Source of the DNA: Flavobacteriales bacterium
GTDB lineage: Bacteria; Bacteroidota; Bacteroidia; Flavobacteriales; CAJXXR01
Direction: 5' to 3'
Assembly: GCA_025210805.1 (NCBI GenBank)
Contig: JAOAQX010000023.1
Location: forward strand, 186,001-250,000
DNA length: 64,000 bases
How positions within the stretch are numbered: the stretch's first letter is position 1; every line of letters starts with the position of its first letter. The position numbers and the translations under genes are program-made. Under the pieces are notes generated by a model. That model was given only the letters and a program-made list of their open reading frames with translations. It was not told where the DNA came from and did no database searches. Below, piece by piece: positions 55,024-64,000 of this stretch.

Positions 55024-57011
55024 AAAAATACCTCAATCAAACTAATATTCTCCTATTCATTATTGTACTAATAGGTGCTATTTTAAGAATTTGGAATTTA
55101 GATTATCTTACACTTTGGACTGATGAGCACATGCATGTAGATGGTGCTCAAAAATTCATTCAAAATGGAAATTTTGATGGTTTGATTGATAAAAATGGTA
55201 TTTTATTAACTTATTCCATTATCCCCTTTTTCTCTATTTTTGGAGTAGAAGATTTTTGGGCAAGATTCCCCAGTTTTCTTTATGGTGTGGGAGCTATTAT
55301 CCTATTATTTAAATTAGCAAAGCTCCTTTTCAACACAAGAGTTGCATTAATATCTGCACTTCTAGTCTCTGTTTCTACCTACTATGTTTTTTGGTCAAAA
55401 CTAGCCAGAAATTATTCTATTTACATTTTCTTTGCACTCATTACCACCTATTTATTTGTAAAGATTTTCTTGTATTTCGATGCAAACAAAAAGAATATTC
55501 CTTTACTCAAAAAACTAAAGGTGAACCCAATACCCATTCTCCTTTTTATTGTCTCGTTTTTCCTAACGCTCATGGCCCACCAATTAGCTTTTTTCCTAAT
55601 TTTTGGGTGGATGAGTTATTTTCTTATCACAAGCATTAAATACTTAATAACAAAAGAAAAATCAGCGCCTTGGCTTACAAAAAAAACGCTTTTTTTAGTA
55701 CCAGCAATTTTCTTGTTTACCATGATCTTTATTCAACCAATGACAGATATGGTAAAACCTTTGCTTTCAATAGTTTTTCATAGTGAAACTATTGAATGGT
55801 TTATGCCAAACTGGGATTATATTAGTCAACTGTGGGAAAAAGATCCCTATAAGTCATTTGATATCTACAAAAATGTCATCCTAACAGATATGCCGCTTTT
55901 GTGGCCAATAGGGTTTGTAGGGTTTGCTTTGGCAATATGGAGATATAAAGAAAGGGGAATTTTTATTCTTTCAATGTTTCTACCTTATGTGTTGCTCATG
56001 AGTTTTGTGTTTAGAGAGCCTTTTTTACCTAGATATTTGGTAGAAGCATATTTATATTTGATTATGGCAATTGCCATTGGAATTGATGAACTTCTTAGCT
56101 GGTTATCAAAATATATCAAACAGCCTAAACTTCAATCCTCATTAACTGTTATAGGCTTAGTCCTTGTTGTTTTACTTTCCAATATCCAACAAACAATAGC
56201 CGTTACTGCCACCGAAACACATGGACAAGTTGCTCCAAAAGAATTATCTCAATGGTATTTTGCGGATTGGAAAAGTCCTGTGATTAAGCTCAAAAAAGTG
56301 ATAAAAAAGGGAGATATTGTACTCACCACACACCCTACAAACACTAAGCACTATTTAAAAACCGAAGATAAGATCTATTGGTTCAGACAAAGAAAACTAG
56401 ACGTAAAAACTCGAAAATATGTTCCTATGTTAGATCAAGAAGATTTAAGTGATGGTGGACATGGACATAGTTTGGCAGGAATCCAAAAACTCATGAATGA
56501 TCATGACAGAGGTTGGATTTTAGGTGACTATTATTTCCACAATGTCATGACAGATCCAAATGTTCGAAACTTTATTTACCAAAACACCAATTATTATTAC
56601 GATCTAGGAAATGATGGTTTGATGGTTTTTGGATGGGATAAATCTAAACCCAAGCAAAACAATATGATTGTGGAAGAAATGGGAAGAAGTAATAAAATTC
56701 AGTCTCAGGAATACAGACTTCCTGCTCCCACTAGAAACGGAGACAGGGTAAATATCTGGATAGAAGCAGAAGGAGTAGATTTCTCAAACGAACTGAATGT
56801 AGTAATCAACAGAAAAGCCATTTTTGGAGTTGATGTAAATGCAAGGAGAGATAAAAGTAAACCAAGCATTGAGAGAAATATTTACACAATGAGTTTACCT
56901 GCAAGTGCTTTTGTTCAAGGTCCAAATTCTATCATCTTCCAAGCAAATCCAAAAATAAAAAGACAGAAGATGCAAGGAGTAATAGTCTTTAACATGGGAC
57001 TGCTTCAATAA
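55020..57011 (+). CDS. Glycosyltransferase family 39 (PMT/ArnT-type)
   Basis: 663 residues with about eleven membrane helices in the first 400. The acidic pair after helix 1 (WTDEHMHVDG) fits the catalytic Asp of ArnT/PMT enzymes. The C-terminal 270 residues form a soluble periplasmic domain. Likely transfers a sugar from a polyprenyl-phosphate donor, possibly made by the GT2 enzyme encoded next to it. Acceptor unknown. Confidence 0.9.
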   Translation: MKKYLNQTNILLFIIVLIGAILRIWNLDYLTLWTDEHMHVDGAQKFIQNGNFDGLIDKNGILLTYSIIPFFSIFGVEDFWARFPSFLYGVGAIILLFKLAKLLFNTRVALISALLVSVSTYYVFWSKLARNYSIYIFFALITTYLFVKIFLYFDANKKNIPLLKKLKVNPIPILLFIVSFFLTLMAHQLAFFLIFGWMSYFLITSIKYLITKEKSAPWLTKKTLFLVPAIFLFTMIFIQPMTDMVKPLLSIVFHSETIEWFMPNWDYISQLWEKDPYKSFDIYKNVILTDMPLLWPIGFVGFALAIWRYKERGIFILSMFLPYVLLMSFVFREPFLPRYLVEAYLYLIMAIAIGIDELLSWLSKYIKQPKLQSSLTVIGLVLVVLLSNIQQTIAVTATETHGQVAPKELSQWYFADWKSPVIKLKKVIKKGDIVLTTHPTNTKHYLKTEDKIYWFRQRKLDVKTRKYVPMLDQEDLSDGGHGHSLAGIQKLMNDHDRGWILGDYYFHNVMTDPNVRNFIYQNTNYYYDLGNDGLMVFGWDKSKPKQNNMIVEEMGRSNKIQSQEYRLPAPTRNGDRVNIWIEAEGVDFSNELNVVINRKAIFGVDVNARRDKSKPSIERNIYTMSLPASAFVQGPNSIIFQANPKIKRQKMQGVIVFNMGLLQ

Positions 57012-57152
57012 AAACAAAGATTCTATCTCATAAAAGTGTAAGGAGTTTCAAAACTTATCCACTAAAAAGTAATAAATTGGTACAATCTCTGATGAAATGA
57101 GAAAAAGGATGAACATTGATAAAACAATGAGTCCTTAAATGATCAAAGAAAA

Positions 57153-57422
57153 ATGAACAAATACCTAAAACTAATCCTTAGTATTTTAATGGATTTAATA
57201 GGAATGGGAAGCTATTTCATTCCGTGGCTTGGAGAAAGTTTTGATATGCTTTGGGCACCCATTTCTTCAGGTGTTCTTTATTTGATGTACAAAGGAACAG
57301 AAGGAAAAGTAGCTTCGGTAATCAATCTGATTGAGGAAGCCGCCCCAGGAACTGATTTAATACCAACTTTTACACTAACTTGGGTTTATACCTATTTGAT
57401 TAAAAAAGGCAAAAAGAAATGA
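57153..57422 (+). CDS. Small conserved membrane protein
   Basis: 89 residues. Two or three membrane helices: residues 5-25 (LILSILMDLIGMGSYFIPWL), 33-45 and 70-84. The pattern MDLIGMGSYFIPWLGE, WAPISSGVLYLMYKG and PGTDLIPTFTLTWVYTY is one I recall from other Bacteroidota. No function is known. It overlaps dapF by 4 bp, implying coupling. Confidence 0.8.
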   Translation: MNKYLKLILSILMDLIGMGSYFIPWLGESFDMLWAPISSGVLYLMYKGTEGKVASVINLIEEAAPGTDLIPTFTLTWVYTYLIKKGKKK

Positions 57423-58201
57423 GATTAAAATTTGACAAATATCAAGGAACTGGAAACGACTTTATCATCATAGATGGTCGTGAAAATGATATCCAACTTA
57501 GTGAAGAACAAATTCAATTTTTATGTGATAGAAAATTTGGAATTGGAGCAGACGGACTCATGCTTTTGAGAGATGATTCAAAGTATGATTTCAAAATGCA
57601 ATATTTCAATTCCGATGGTAGAGAAAGTACGATGTGTGGAAACGGTGGAAGATGCCTTGCTGCCTTTGCTCATGATCTTGGTTGTATTGATTACAAAGGA
57701 AAATTTACCGCAATAGATGGTCTTCATGAAGTGGTTTTTGAAGGAAAAACGGTTAGTGTAAAAATGAATGACCTAGAGTCTTATGATATGATCGATGACA
57801 ATTACTTTTTGGATACAGGGTCGCCTCATTATGTCACTTTCCTAAAAGATTTTAGTCACTTAGATATTATTACAGATGCTCACAAAGTACGCTATGCCGA
57901 TAGATTTGAGGAAAATGGAGGTACCAATGTGAATTTCGTAATGAAGGATGAAGAAAAGGATACTTTCTGGATTAGAACCTACGAAAGAGGTGTTGAAGAC
58001 GAAACTTTTTCTTGTGGAACTGGAGCTACAGCAGCAGCCATTGCTGCATTTTTGGCAAGAAAAACCAGTGCAACAAACATTAAACTAAAAACAAAAGGTG
58101 GGCACCTCAGAGTGAGCTTTGATTATATGAACGGAAAATTCACCAATGTATGGCTCAAAGGACCCGCAAAATACGTTTTTAGCGGTGAAATAGATTTATA
58201 A
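57419..58201 (+). CDS. dapF: Diaminopimelate epimerase
   Basis: 260 residues. Two catalytic cysteines are in STMCGNGGRC and SCGTGATAAA. Other motifs: KYQGTGNDFIIID and FGIGADGLML. Converts LL- to meso-diaminopimelate for lysine and peptidoglycan. Preceded by a coupled small membrane protein and followed by a GNAT gene (5 bp). Confidence 0.96.
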   Translation: MRLKFDKYQGTGNDFIIIDGRENDIQLSEEQIQFLCDRKFGIGADGLMLLRDDSKYDFKMQYFNSDGRESTMCGNGGRCLAAFAHDLGCIDYKGKFTAIDGLHEVVFEGKTVSVKMNDLESYDMIDDNYFLDTGSPHYVTFLKDFSHLDIITDAHKVRYADRFEENGGTNVNFVMKDEEKDTFWIRTYERGVEDETFSCGTGATAAAIAAFLARKTSATNIKLKTKGGHLRVSFDYMNGKFTNVWLKGPAKYVFSGEIDL

Positions 58202-58206
58202 AAAGT

Positions 58207-58719
58207 ATGATTCCTTTTGAAAATTATCTTCTTCGAGCTCTAGAGCTCGAAGATTTAGAGGTTTTATATCAATCTGAAAATGGTCTTCACTCCTTCCAAA
58301 ATCATGAAGGCTTTGTTTCTAGATTTACGCTTCAGGATTATATACAAAATGCGCATTTGAGCCTAAAAGAAGCTTCTCAAGAACGCTTTGTAATTTGTGA
58401 AAAATCTAATAGATCTGCCGTGGTAGGTTTTTTAGATGTTTTTAATTATTCAGATACACATCAAAGAGCAGAAATAGGTGTCGTTATTTTTGAAAAATTT
58501 CAGAATAAGAACATTGCTACACAAGCCCTCAACACGCTATTAGAATATTTAAAAGATTTTCAAAATTTACACCAAGTGTATTGTTATATTGAAACTAAAA
58601 ACGAAAAAAGTCTGAAATTGTTCAAAAAATGTGGATTTTTGGAAAGCGGAACCCTAAAAGACTTTAGAAAATTCAAAGGAACGTTTCATGATGTATTCAT
58701 TTTTCAAAAAATCTTATAG
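58207..58719 (+). CDS. GNAT family N-acetyltransferase
   Basis: 170 residues of the RimJ/RimL-like group: LLRALELEDLEVLYQSENG at the start, HQRAEIGVVIFEKFQNKNIATQAL as acetyl-CoA binding part, and YCYIETKNEKSLKLFKKCGF as motif B. Acceptor unknown. 5 bp after dapF. Overlaps the cytochrome gene by 32 bp. Confidence 0.92.
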   Translation: MIPFENYLLRALELEDLEVLYQSENGLHSFQNHEGFVSRFTLQDYIQNAHLSLKEASQERFVICEKSNRSAVVGFLDVFNYSDTHQRAEIGVVIFEKFQNKNIATQALNTLLEYLKDFQNLHQVYCYIETKNEKSLKLFKKCGFLESGTLKDFRKFKGTFHDVFIFQKIL

Positions 58720-60682
58720 CTTATTTTTTATTCTGTTTTTTTGCGTGATTGCTTGTGATTCAAAACAAGAGTACTCACAAATTGAAACAGATTCTGATAA
58801 TAAAGCGCATAAAAAAAACTACCTAAATCATCATGATTCTGCAAAATATCTTGGAAAAGAAGCCTGTATAGTTTGCCACCAAAACCAATGGCATACTTTC
58901 CAACATACAGGAATGGGACAAAGCTTTGGTAAAGCAAACACTTCAAAATCTAAGTCCCAACTGAATCATAATTCTGTTTTAAAAGATCCTCATCTTCACT
59001 TGAATTATCATCCATTTTGGAAAGACTCCTTACTATACTTAAAAGAATTTTCTAATAAAAAAACCGTTCTTAAAAAGCATAAACGTGTTGAAAAAATTGA
59101 TTATATAGTTGGATCTGGGCAACATACAAATTCTCATATTCTCAATACTAATGGTTATTTAACTCAGGTACCTTTTACTTATTATACACAAGATGGGACA
59201 TTGGATTTCCCACCGGGATTCGAAAATGGAAATAATACTCGATTCTCCCGAAAAATTGGTTTGGAATGTATGAGTTGCCATAATGCCCTCCCCGATTTTG
59301 TTTTGGGATCAGAAAATAAATACAAGAAAATCCCCGAAGGAATTGATTGTGAACGCTGCCATGGTCCAGGTTCTATTCACGTAGAACGAATGAAATTAGG
59401 TAAGGGAGTTGATATTTCCAAAGAGATAGATTTTTCCATTGTAAACCCTAAAAAACTACCACGAGATTTACAATTTGATTTATGTTCTCGGTGTCATTTA
59501 CAAGGAAATATGGTCTTGAAAAACGGTCGTAATTTTTATGATTTTAAGCCTGGAATGCCACTTTCAGAGGTCATAGATATTTTCTTACCAAACTATGAAA
59601 ACTCTGATAATCAATTTATCATGGCATCTCATGTGGATCGGTTGAAAATGAGCTCTTGCTTTCAAAAATCTGAAGATCTTTCTTGCCTCAGCTGTCACAA
59701 TCCTCATATTAGCGTTCAGCAAAAAAACCGTAAAGAATATGATCAAACTTGTCTAAACTGTCATCAAGACAGCAAAAATAATACTTGTAGTGCACCAAAA
59801 GAGTTGAGAAACAATAAAAGCTGTTTTGAATGTCATATGCCAAAAAGTGGAAGTTCAGACATTCCACATGTAAGTATTACTGATCACAAAATAGGGATTC
59901 ATTCCCCGAAAGACTCTACAAACACAAAACAAGGAGCATTTATCGATCTCTATTGTGTGAATAATGAAAATCCTGATGATCTAACTTTATCAAAAGCGTA
60001 TTTACAGCAATTTGAACGTTTTGAATCATTACCCATTCTCCTAAAAAAAGCGGGTGAAAAACTTCAAAAATTTGGTTTAAATGAACATTCTTTTAGTTCT
60101 TATGTTCATTTAGCATATTTACAAAAGAATTATCCTAAAATTATTAATCTAGCTGCAAAAACACCTAACAAGTGGCTTACACAAACTAAAGCTACTTACG
60201 ATAATGATGATGCTTGGACTTTTTATAGAATTGCCATTGCTTATCAAAAAACACAACAATTTTCTTTGGCGGATAGTTATTATCAAAAAGCGGTCGTTTT
60301 GGCTCCCTTTGTTTTGGATTTTAAGGTAAAATGGGCTGAAATGAAAATCCGTTTTGGTATTCAACAAAAAAATATTCAAATGATTTCTGATGCTCAAAAA
60401 TTGCTACTTGAAGTACTCAAAGAAAATCCGAAATATGAAATAGCTTATACGCCACTAGCCTACTCATATAGCTTAGAAGCCAATTATACTCTTGCTGAAG
60501 AACATTATAAAAAAGCTTTAGAATTAAATCCCAACAATATAAATGCTAAAACCAATTTGGCAGGTCTGTGGGTGGTTCAAGGGAAAAAGAAATTAGCAAA
60601 ACAACTTCTAAAAGAGGTTTTGGCTTACCAAAAAGACTATCCACTTGCTTTACAGATGTTAAAGAGTTTGGAGCTTGAGTGA
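58688..60682 (+). CDS. Seven-haem cytochrome c lipoprotein with TPR domain
   Basis: 664 residues. Signal with lipobox (FFCVIAC). Seven CxxCH haem motifs at about residues 60 (CIVCH), 194 (CMSCH), 221 (CERCH), 266 (CSRCH), 333 (CLSCH), 355 (CLNCH) and 379 (CFECH). Residues 430-664 form TPR-type repeats (YRIAIAYQKTQQFSLADSYYQKA, YSLEANYTLAEEHYKKALELNPN). Periplasmic or outer-surface multihaem electron carrier, with the TPR part for partners. No reductase or oxidase gene lies beside it. The start is inside the GNAT gene. Confidence 0.87.
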   Translation: MMYSFFKKSYSLFFILFFCVIACDSKQEYSQIETDSDNKAHKKNYLNHHDSAKYLGKEACIVCHQNQWHTFQHTGMGQSFGKANTSKSKSQLNHNSVLKDPHLHLNYHPFWKDSLLYLKEFSNKKTVLKKHKRVEKIDYIVGSGQHTNSHILNTNGYLTQVPFTYYTQDGTLDFPPGFENGNNTRFSRKIGLECMSCHNALPDFVLGSENKYKKIPEGIDCERCHGPGSIHVERMKLGKGVDISKEIDFSIVNPKKLPRDLQFDLCSRCHLQGNMVLKNGRNFYDFKPGMPLSEVIDIFLPNYENSDNQFIMASHVDRLKMSSCFQKSEDLSCLSCHNPHISVQQKNRKEYDQTCLNCHQDSKNNTCSAPKELRNNKSCFECHMPKSGSSDIPHVSITDHKIGIHSPKDSTNTKQGAFIDLYCVNNENPDDLTLSKAYLQQFERFESLPILLKKAGEKLQKFGLNEHSFSSYVHLAYLQKNYPKIINLAAKTPNKWLTQTKATYDNDDAWTFYRIAIAYQKTQQFSLADSYYQKAVVLAPFVLDFKVKWAEMKIRFGIQQKNIQMISDAQKLLLEVLKENPKYEIAYTPLAYSYSLEANYTLAEEHYKKALELNPNNINAKTNLAGLWVVQGKKKLAKQLLKEVLAYQKDYPLALQMLKSLELE

Positions 60683-60721
60683 TATCTTGATTACATACTA
60701 CAAATATTCACTTCTTTCTCT

Positions 60722-60945
60722 TATACCATTTACGATGTTATACCGATCACTTGCTAAAATTACCCACTTATACCGATTATTTGTTAAATAATCACTTACT
60801 TCACTTCGTTCGTAATTGATTTTTACCAATATATCGGCATTAGACAAAAAGGTGAAGTCCAATTTCACTGCGTTCATAACTGGCTTTTAACAATGTATCG
60901 GCATAATACCTATGGGTAAATTAACACCAAAAATGGTATTAGTTC
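60722..60945. repeat. Dispersed palindromic element, copy M4 (with internal duplication)
   Basis: TACCATTTACGATGTTATACC and, at the other end, AACACCAAAAATGGTATTAG are the family ends. The middle holds TCACTTCGTTCGTAATTG ... ATATCGGCAT and TCACTGCGTTCATAACTG ... GTATCGGCAT, so the module seen once in M5 is present twice in tandem. Confidence 0.65.
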
Positions 60946-60950
60946 CTAAA

Positions 60951-62237
60951 TTACCTTACTAAAGCTTTTAGCTCTTCGACATTCAATTTTAAAACCTTTT
61001 TTGAGAACCAAGGAAGACGGAAATATTTTCCCGAAAAATACCAGTTTAACAACCACATGATTAAAAAAGAAATCAGTGTAGAATAACAAGCTACCATAAT
61101 TCCATATTTTTTCAAGAAAATCACATTGATTGCTATGTTAATGATACTTCCAAGTACGGAAATATAGGCAATAACTTTTGCTTTGGAAGTATTGTTGATA
61201 ATTTGACTATGAAGCTGAAAATAGGATTGAAACAAATAGGCGACGGCTATAATAGGAACATAAACCAAGGAGTGGGTAAAGTTCTCTCCAACAAAATTGA
61301 TTTGATATAAAATCCAAACACCTATAAAACTGGCAATTGAAGCAATAATTAGAACAAAATGATAAATATATATAAACTGCACCATCAGTGTTTTGTCATG
61401 ATCTTTTTTAGCAATTAGCTTATACAGAAAAGGGATAAATGCCATACTGAGTGCATTACCTACAATCATCATGATACTCCCAAACTTATACCCTACTTCA
61501 TAAAGACCTAAAATATCTGAACCTAAAAAATAATCTATTAAATAACGATCTGATAAATCTAAGAAAGACAAAGCTAAAGTACTCGGAATAAAGGGTAAAG
61601 AATGAATGATCGCTTTTTTCATCAAAGATTGATCAAGCTTCCAAGTAATAAAACCATTTTTGTACAGAATAACTAAATGTATCATTCCAAATACCAAATT
61701 GGTAAAAACTACTGAATACACTCTACTTTCCCAGTCCATTTCTAAACCTATAAGAAAAAAGAGTGATAAGCAAAATTCGGTAAGAGCAAACCCCACAGAT
61801 AAATAACCAAAGGTTTTAACTTTTTCTTCATTCCTAAGGATATACATATTCATATTAGGAATCTGGGAAATAAAGACCGAAAATGGTAAAAGAAAATCAT
61901 AAATTGCAGGTAAACGCAGGGCATTACCAAAGTTAATTCTTACGAGATATAACAACAGCATTAATGCAATGGTGATAATCAAAAATACCACAAAACTACC
62001 CGAAACCAATTTTGCTAATTTCTCTTTAGGTTCATGATAGTAAATCTTCATTAAAAAAGACAATAAAGACATACTAATGAAGGCACTAGCAAAAGTGCTA
62101 AATGTATTAAAAAGGGATAATCCTCCCATACTCTCTTGCGATATTTCCACCGTTAGAAAGTGAATCAAGATTAAGGGAATCGCTTTTTGAGCCATCGAAA
62201 AAATGACATATAAGCTAGAATTTTTTATAAAACTCAT
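60951..62237 (-). CDS. Polysaccharide flippase (Wzx/MATE-like)
   Basis: 428 residues with about twelve to fourteen membrane helices; begins KNSSLYVIFSMAQKAIPLILIHFL, typical of the oligosaccharide flippase family. Moves lipid-linked sugars across the inner membrane. Overlaps the 514-residue gene by 4 bp. No polymerase is seen. Confidence 0.9.
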   Translation of the reverse strand: MSFIKNSSLYVIFSMAQKAIPLILIHFLTVEISQESMGGLSLFNTFSTFASAFISMSLLSFLMKIYYHEPKEKLAKLVSGSFVVFLIITIALMLLLYLVRINFGNALRLPAIYDFLLPFSVFISQIPNMNMYILRNEEKVKTFGYLSVGFALTEFCLSLFFLIGLEMDWESRVYSVVFTNLVFGMIHLVILYKNGFITWKLDQSLMKKAIIHSLPFIPSTLALSFLDLSDRYLIDYFLGSDILGLYEVGYKFGSIMMIVGNALSMAFIPFLYKLIAKKDHDKTLMVQFIYIYHFVLIIASIASFIGVWILYQINFVGENFTHSLVYVPIIAVAYLFQSYFQLHSQIINNTSKAKVIAYISVLGSIINIAINVIFLKKYGIMVACYSTLISFLIMWLLNWYFSGKYFRLPWFSKKVLKLNVEELKALVR

Positions 62238-63778
62238 TTTTCTAACATCTTTTTAAAATTCGCATCGCTCTTTTGCTTTTCAAAAGGTTTTAAAATATCC
62301 TTAAAAACAGGGAGTTGCCAACCTCTTCTCCAAATTTTACCTATCAATCCTAAATGATGGATATTTTGGTCTTTAAAAGTACAATGAAGAATATCTTGAG
62401 CTTTAAAATATTTCCCAGATTGCCCCACAGAAATAAGAAAATAGAATGCTTTTAAAGACTCTTCAATGGGTTTTGGTTCAGGAATATTTTCAATCATTTC
62501 CATCACCTCCTCATGAGTTTTTGGAATATAAACCGCATTGAGTTCTTGATAAAATGCTTTCCCAAGAAGCAAGGCAGGTTTTCTTAAATAATTTGCCTCT
62601 ACTCCTACTGATGATCCAAAAACTAAAACAATATCCGCATGTTGAATTAAATCATAGGTGCTCACCTTAGATTCAGCAGGAATCACCATACTATTCTTAT
62701 AAGTTTTGAGGTCTTTTATTCCTTCTACATTAGAGGTTTGAAGTTTCGTTAAATTTGGATGGACTCTTAAATAAACTTGGGTATTTTCGTGATTTTTTAA
62801 TTCGTCAAAAATCTGTTGTGTGGCTTGATTTTGACCAGGATATAAATCCATTTTCCAACTATTATCCAAAGCTCTAAACTCATCCTCAGAAGAGTTGAAA
62901 ATCACCACATTTTTTTTAGAAGTATCAAAACCTTCTGGTAGGACACCTTTGGTTTGCTGATCCGTAAATAGTTTAATATTTACTCCTTTCAGATTTTTCT
63001 CTTCAATTTCTTTCGAAAAGCCCATTTTACCTTGTTGGTACTGGTGGGCTAATTTATTGCGTTCTTCTTTATCCTCCGCTTGTTCCCAATGAGCATTAAT
63101 ATCAATACCCAGTTGTTTAATGTCATGAATTCCGCCATTTTCTGTTAAACGAATCAAATCGAGTTTAGCGCCTCTTTCAAAACAGTAAAATTTTACATTT
63201 TGGTTTGCACATGCGGCTCTAAAGGCTCTTTCATAAGCATAACGGCCATTGAGCACATAGGCTAAGTCTATTTGGTTTTCTTGTACAAATCTTTTGGTGA
63301 AAAGATAAATAGATAAAGCTGTTCTTGTTAGTTTATCTACAATATCCCAAATGGGTACTAAATCTGGCTCTGGCTCTCTAAACATATTAGAAAGAGAGGA
63401 TAATATTCCATAACCTATTTCATAATTTTCATAAGTGAGATTTCGTATTTCTTCATTCGAAAAATGAGGCTCAATTTTAAAATTTCTGACGATTTCTTTT
63501 TCTTGTTCATTGAGGTCAATAGATGAAATATCCAGTTGATCTGAAGCTTTTACATTTGATAAAAGATTTTTTCCTAATTTTTGTTTGCTTTTACAAACCT
63601 GACATTCTGTGTAAGTATGAAAAAAATTCTTATCGCAAGTAGCATATTCGCCCTTACAAGAAAAAACAAAAACACGATCCTTTTCATCAATGTGTTCTTG
63701 CACTAAATTGAGCATTATTTCATGGAAATAAGTAATCAAATAATTCGCATTAAAAAAAGCAATATTTTTTGTCTTCAT
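62234..63778 (-). CDS. Putative surface-polysaccharide biosynthesis protein
   Basis: 514 residues, no signal peptide or membrane helix. An N-terminal cysteine cluster (CKGEYATCDK, CQVCKSKQK) is followed by a large alpha/beta region with LRVHPNL and DLIQHADIVLVFGSSVGVEANYLRKPALLLG, the GT-B-like or capsule-transferase C-terminal motif. Possibly a capsule or lipopolysaccharide transferase. The cysteine part may bind zinc. Coupled to the flippase gene downstream. No family name can be given safely. Confidence 0.7.
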   Translation of the reverse strand: MKTKNIAFFNANYLITYFHEIMLNLVQEHIDEKDRVFVFSCKGEYATCDKNFFHTYTECQVCKSKQKLGKNLLSNVKASDQLDISSIDLNEQEKEIVRNFKIEPHFSNEEIRNLTYENYEIGYGILSSLSNMFREPEPDLVPIWDIVDKLTRTALSIYLFTKRFVQENQIDLAYVLNGRYAYERAFRAACANQNVKFYCFERGAKLDLIRLTENGGIHDIKQLGIDINAHWEQAEDKEERNKLAHQYQQGKMGFSKEIEEKNLKGVNIKLFTDQQTKGVLPEGFDTSKKNVVIFNSSEDEFRALDNSWKMDLYPGQNQATQQIFDELKNHENTQVYLRVHPNLTKLQTSNVEGIKDLKTYKNSMVIPAESKVSTYDLIQHADIVLVFGSSVGVEANYLRKPALLLGKAFYQELNAVYIPKTHEEVMEMIENIPEPKPIEESLKAFYFLISVGQSGKYFKAQDILHCTFKDQNIHHLGLIGKIWRRGWQLPVFKDILKPFEKQKSDANFKKMLEK

Positions 63779-63837
63779 AAAATTTTTCTATTAACTCTTG
63801 TCTTTATACCTTGTGATAAATCTCATCAAAAATGGAA

Positions 63838-64000
<163 letters not shown>

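Overview
The window is a 64 kb piece of a Bacteroidota chromosome, most likely from the order Flavobacteriales. Four things point there: AT-rich DNA; two proteins with C-terminal type IX secretion (T9SS) sorting domains; promoters of the TAnnTTTG type in front of many genes, mostly without a clear Shine-Dalgarno sequence; and gene neighbourhoods common in this group (rsfS-ftsH-LUD-cdsA, an RDD gene divergent from a SpoIIM-like gene, groES-groEL). No rRNA, tRNA, CRISPR array, transposase, integrase or phage structural gene was seen.

Layout. 1-0.93 kb: the end of one accessory unit and a hypothetical gene behind a promoter/hairpin repeat. 1-10.3 kb: a MORN-like secreted protein, a T9SS cargo protein, a 2OG oxygenase-SUI1-cmk operon, the RDD/SpoIIM pair and a YgiQ radical SAM enzyme. 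10.3-14.6 kb: a long AT-rich control region with a TetR-like palindrome, then trmD, an MFS exporter, lhgO and a TetR regulator. 14.9-18.8 kb: HD hydrolase, EamA transporter, DUF1697, a Fur-family regulator, SRPBCC and a beta-barrel with a basic tail. 18.8-26.3 kb: M28 peptidase, rsfS, ftsH, LUD, cdsA, ruvX, def, a lipoprotein and a YgjP-type peptidase. 26.4-29.3 kb: two outer-membrane barrels and a second T9SS protein.

29.3-37.1 kb is an accessory island in which all six genes lie on the + strand: an OLD-family ATPase/TOPRIM nuclease, an esterase with TPR-like tail, an SRPBCC-ECF sigma pair, an ankyrin protein and a small protein. It is built from repeated parts. A ~190-bp 5' element occurs three times, each copy ending 11-17 bp before the start codon of an unrelated gene. 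A ~50-90-bp 3' element follows several of the genes. A second 5' element (promoter plus a hairpin whose stem covaries) precedes the esterase and also the first gene of the window. This modular 5' element/gene/3' element architecture without a visible recombinase is the most unusual thing here. The ~190-bp element also contains a 34-codon reading frame, open in two copies and stopped in the third.

37.1-42.8 kb: aconitase, an MBL-fold hydrolase, an NTF2-like lipoprotein and groES-groEL. 43-49.6 kb: a heavy-metal RND efflux operon headed by a histidine-rich exported protein. 49.8-52.8 kb: a DUF695-type protein, a cupin and asnS. 53.2-60.7 kb: wecB with two glycosyltransferases, then dapF, a GNAT enzyme and a seven-haem cytochrome with TPRs. 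61-64 kb: a flippase, a large surface-polysaccharide protein of unknown type and the end of an SDR gene cut by the window edge. Dispersed palindromic elements with shared ends (five copies) sit in gaps between genes across the window.
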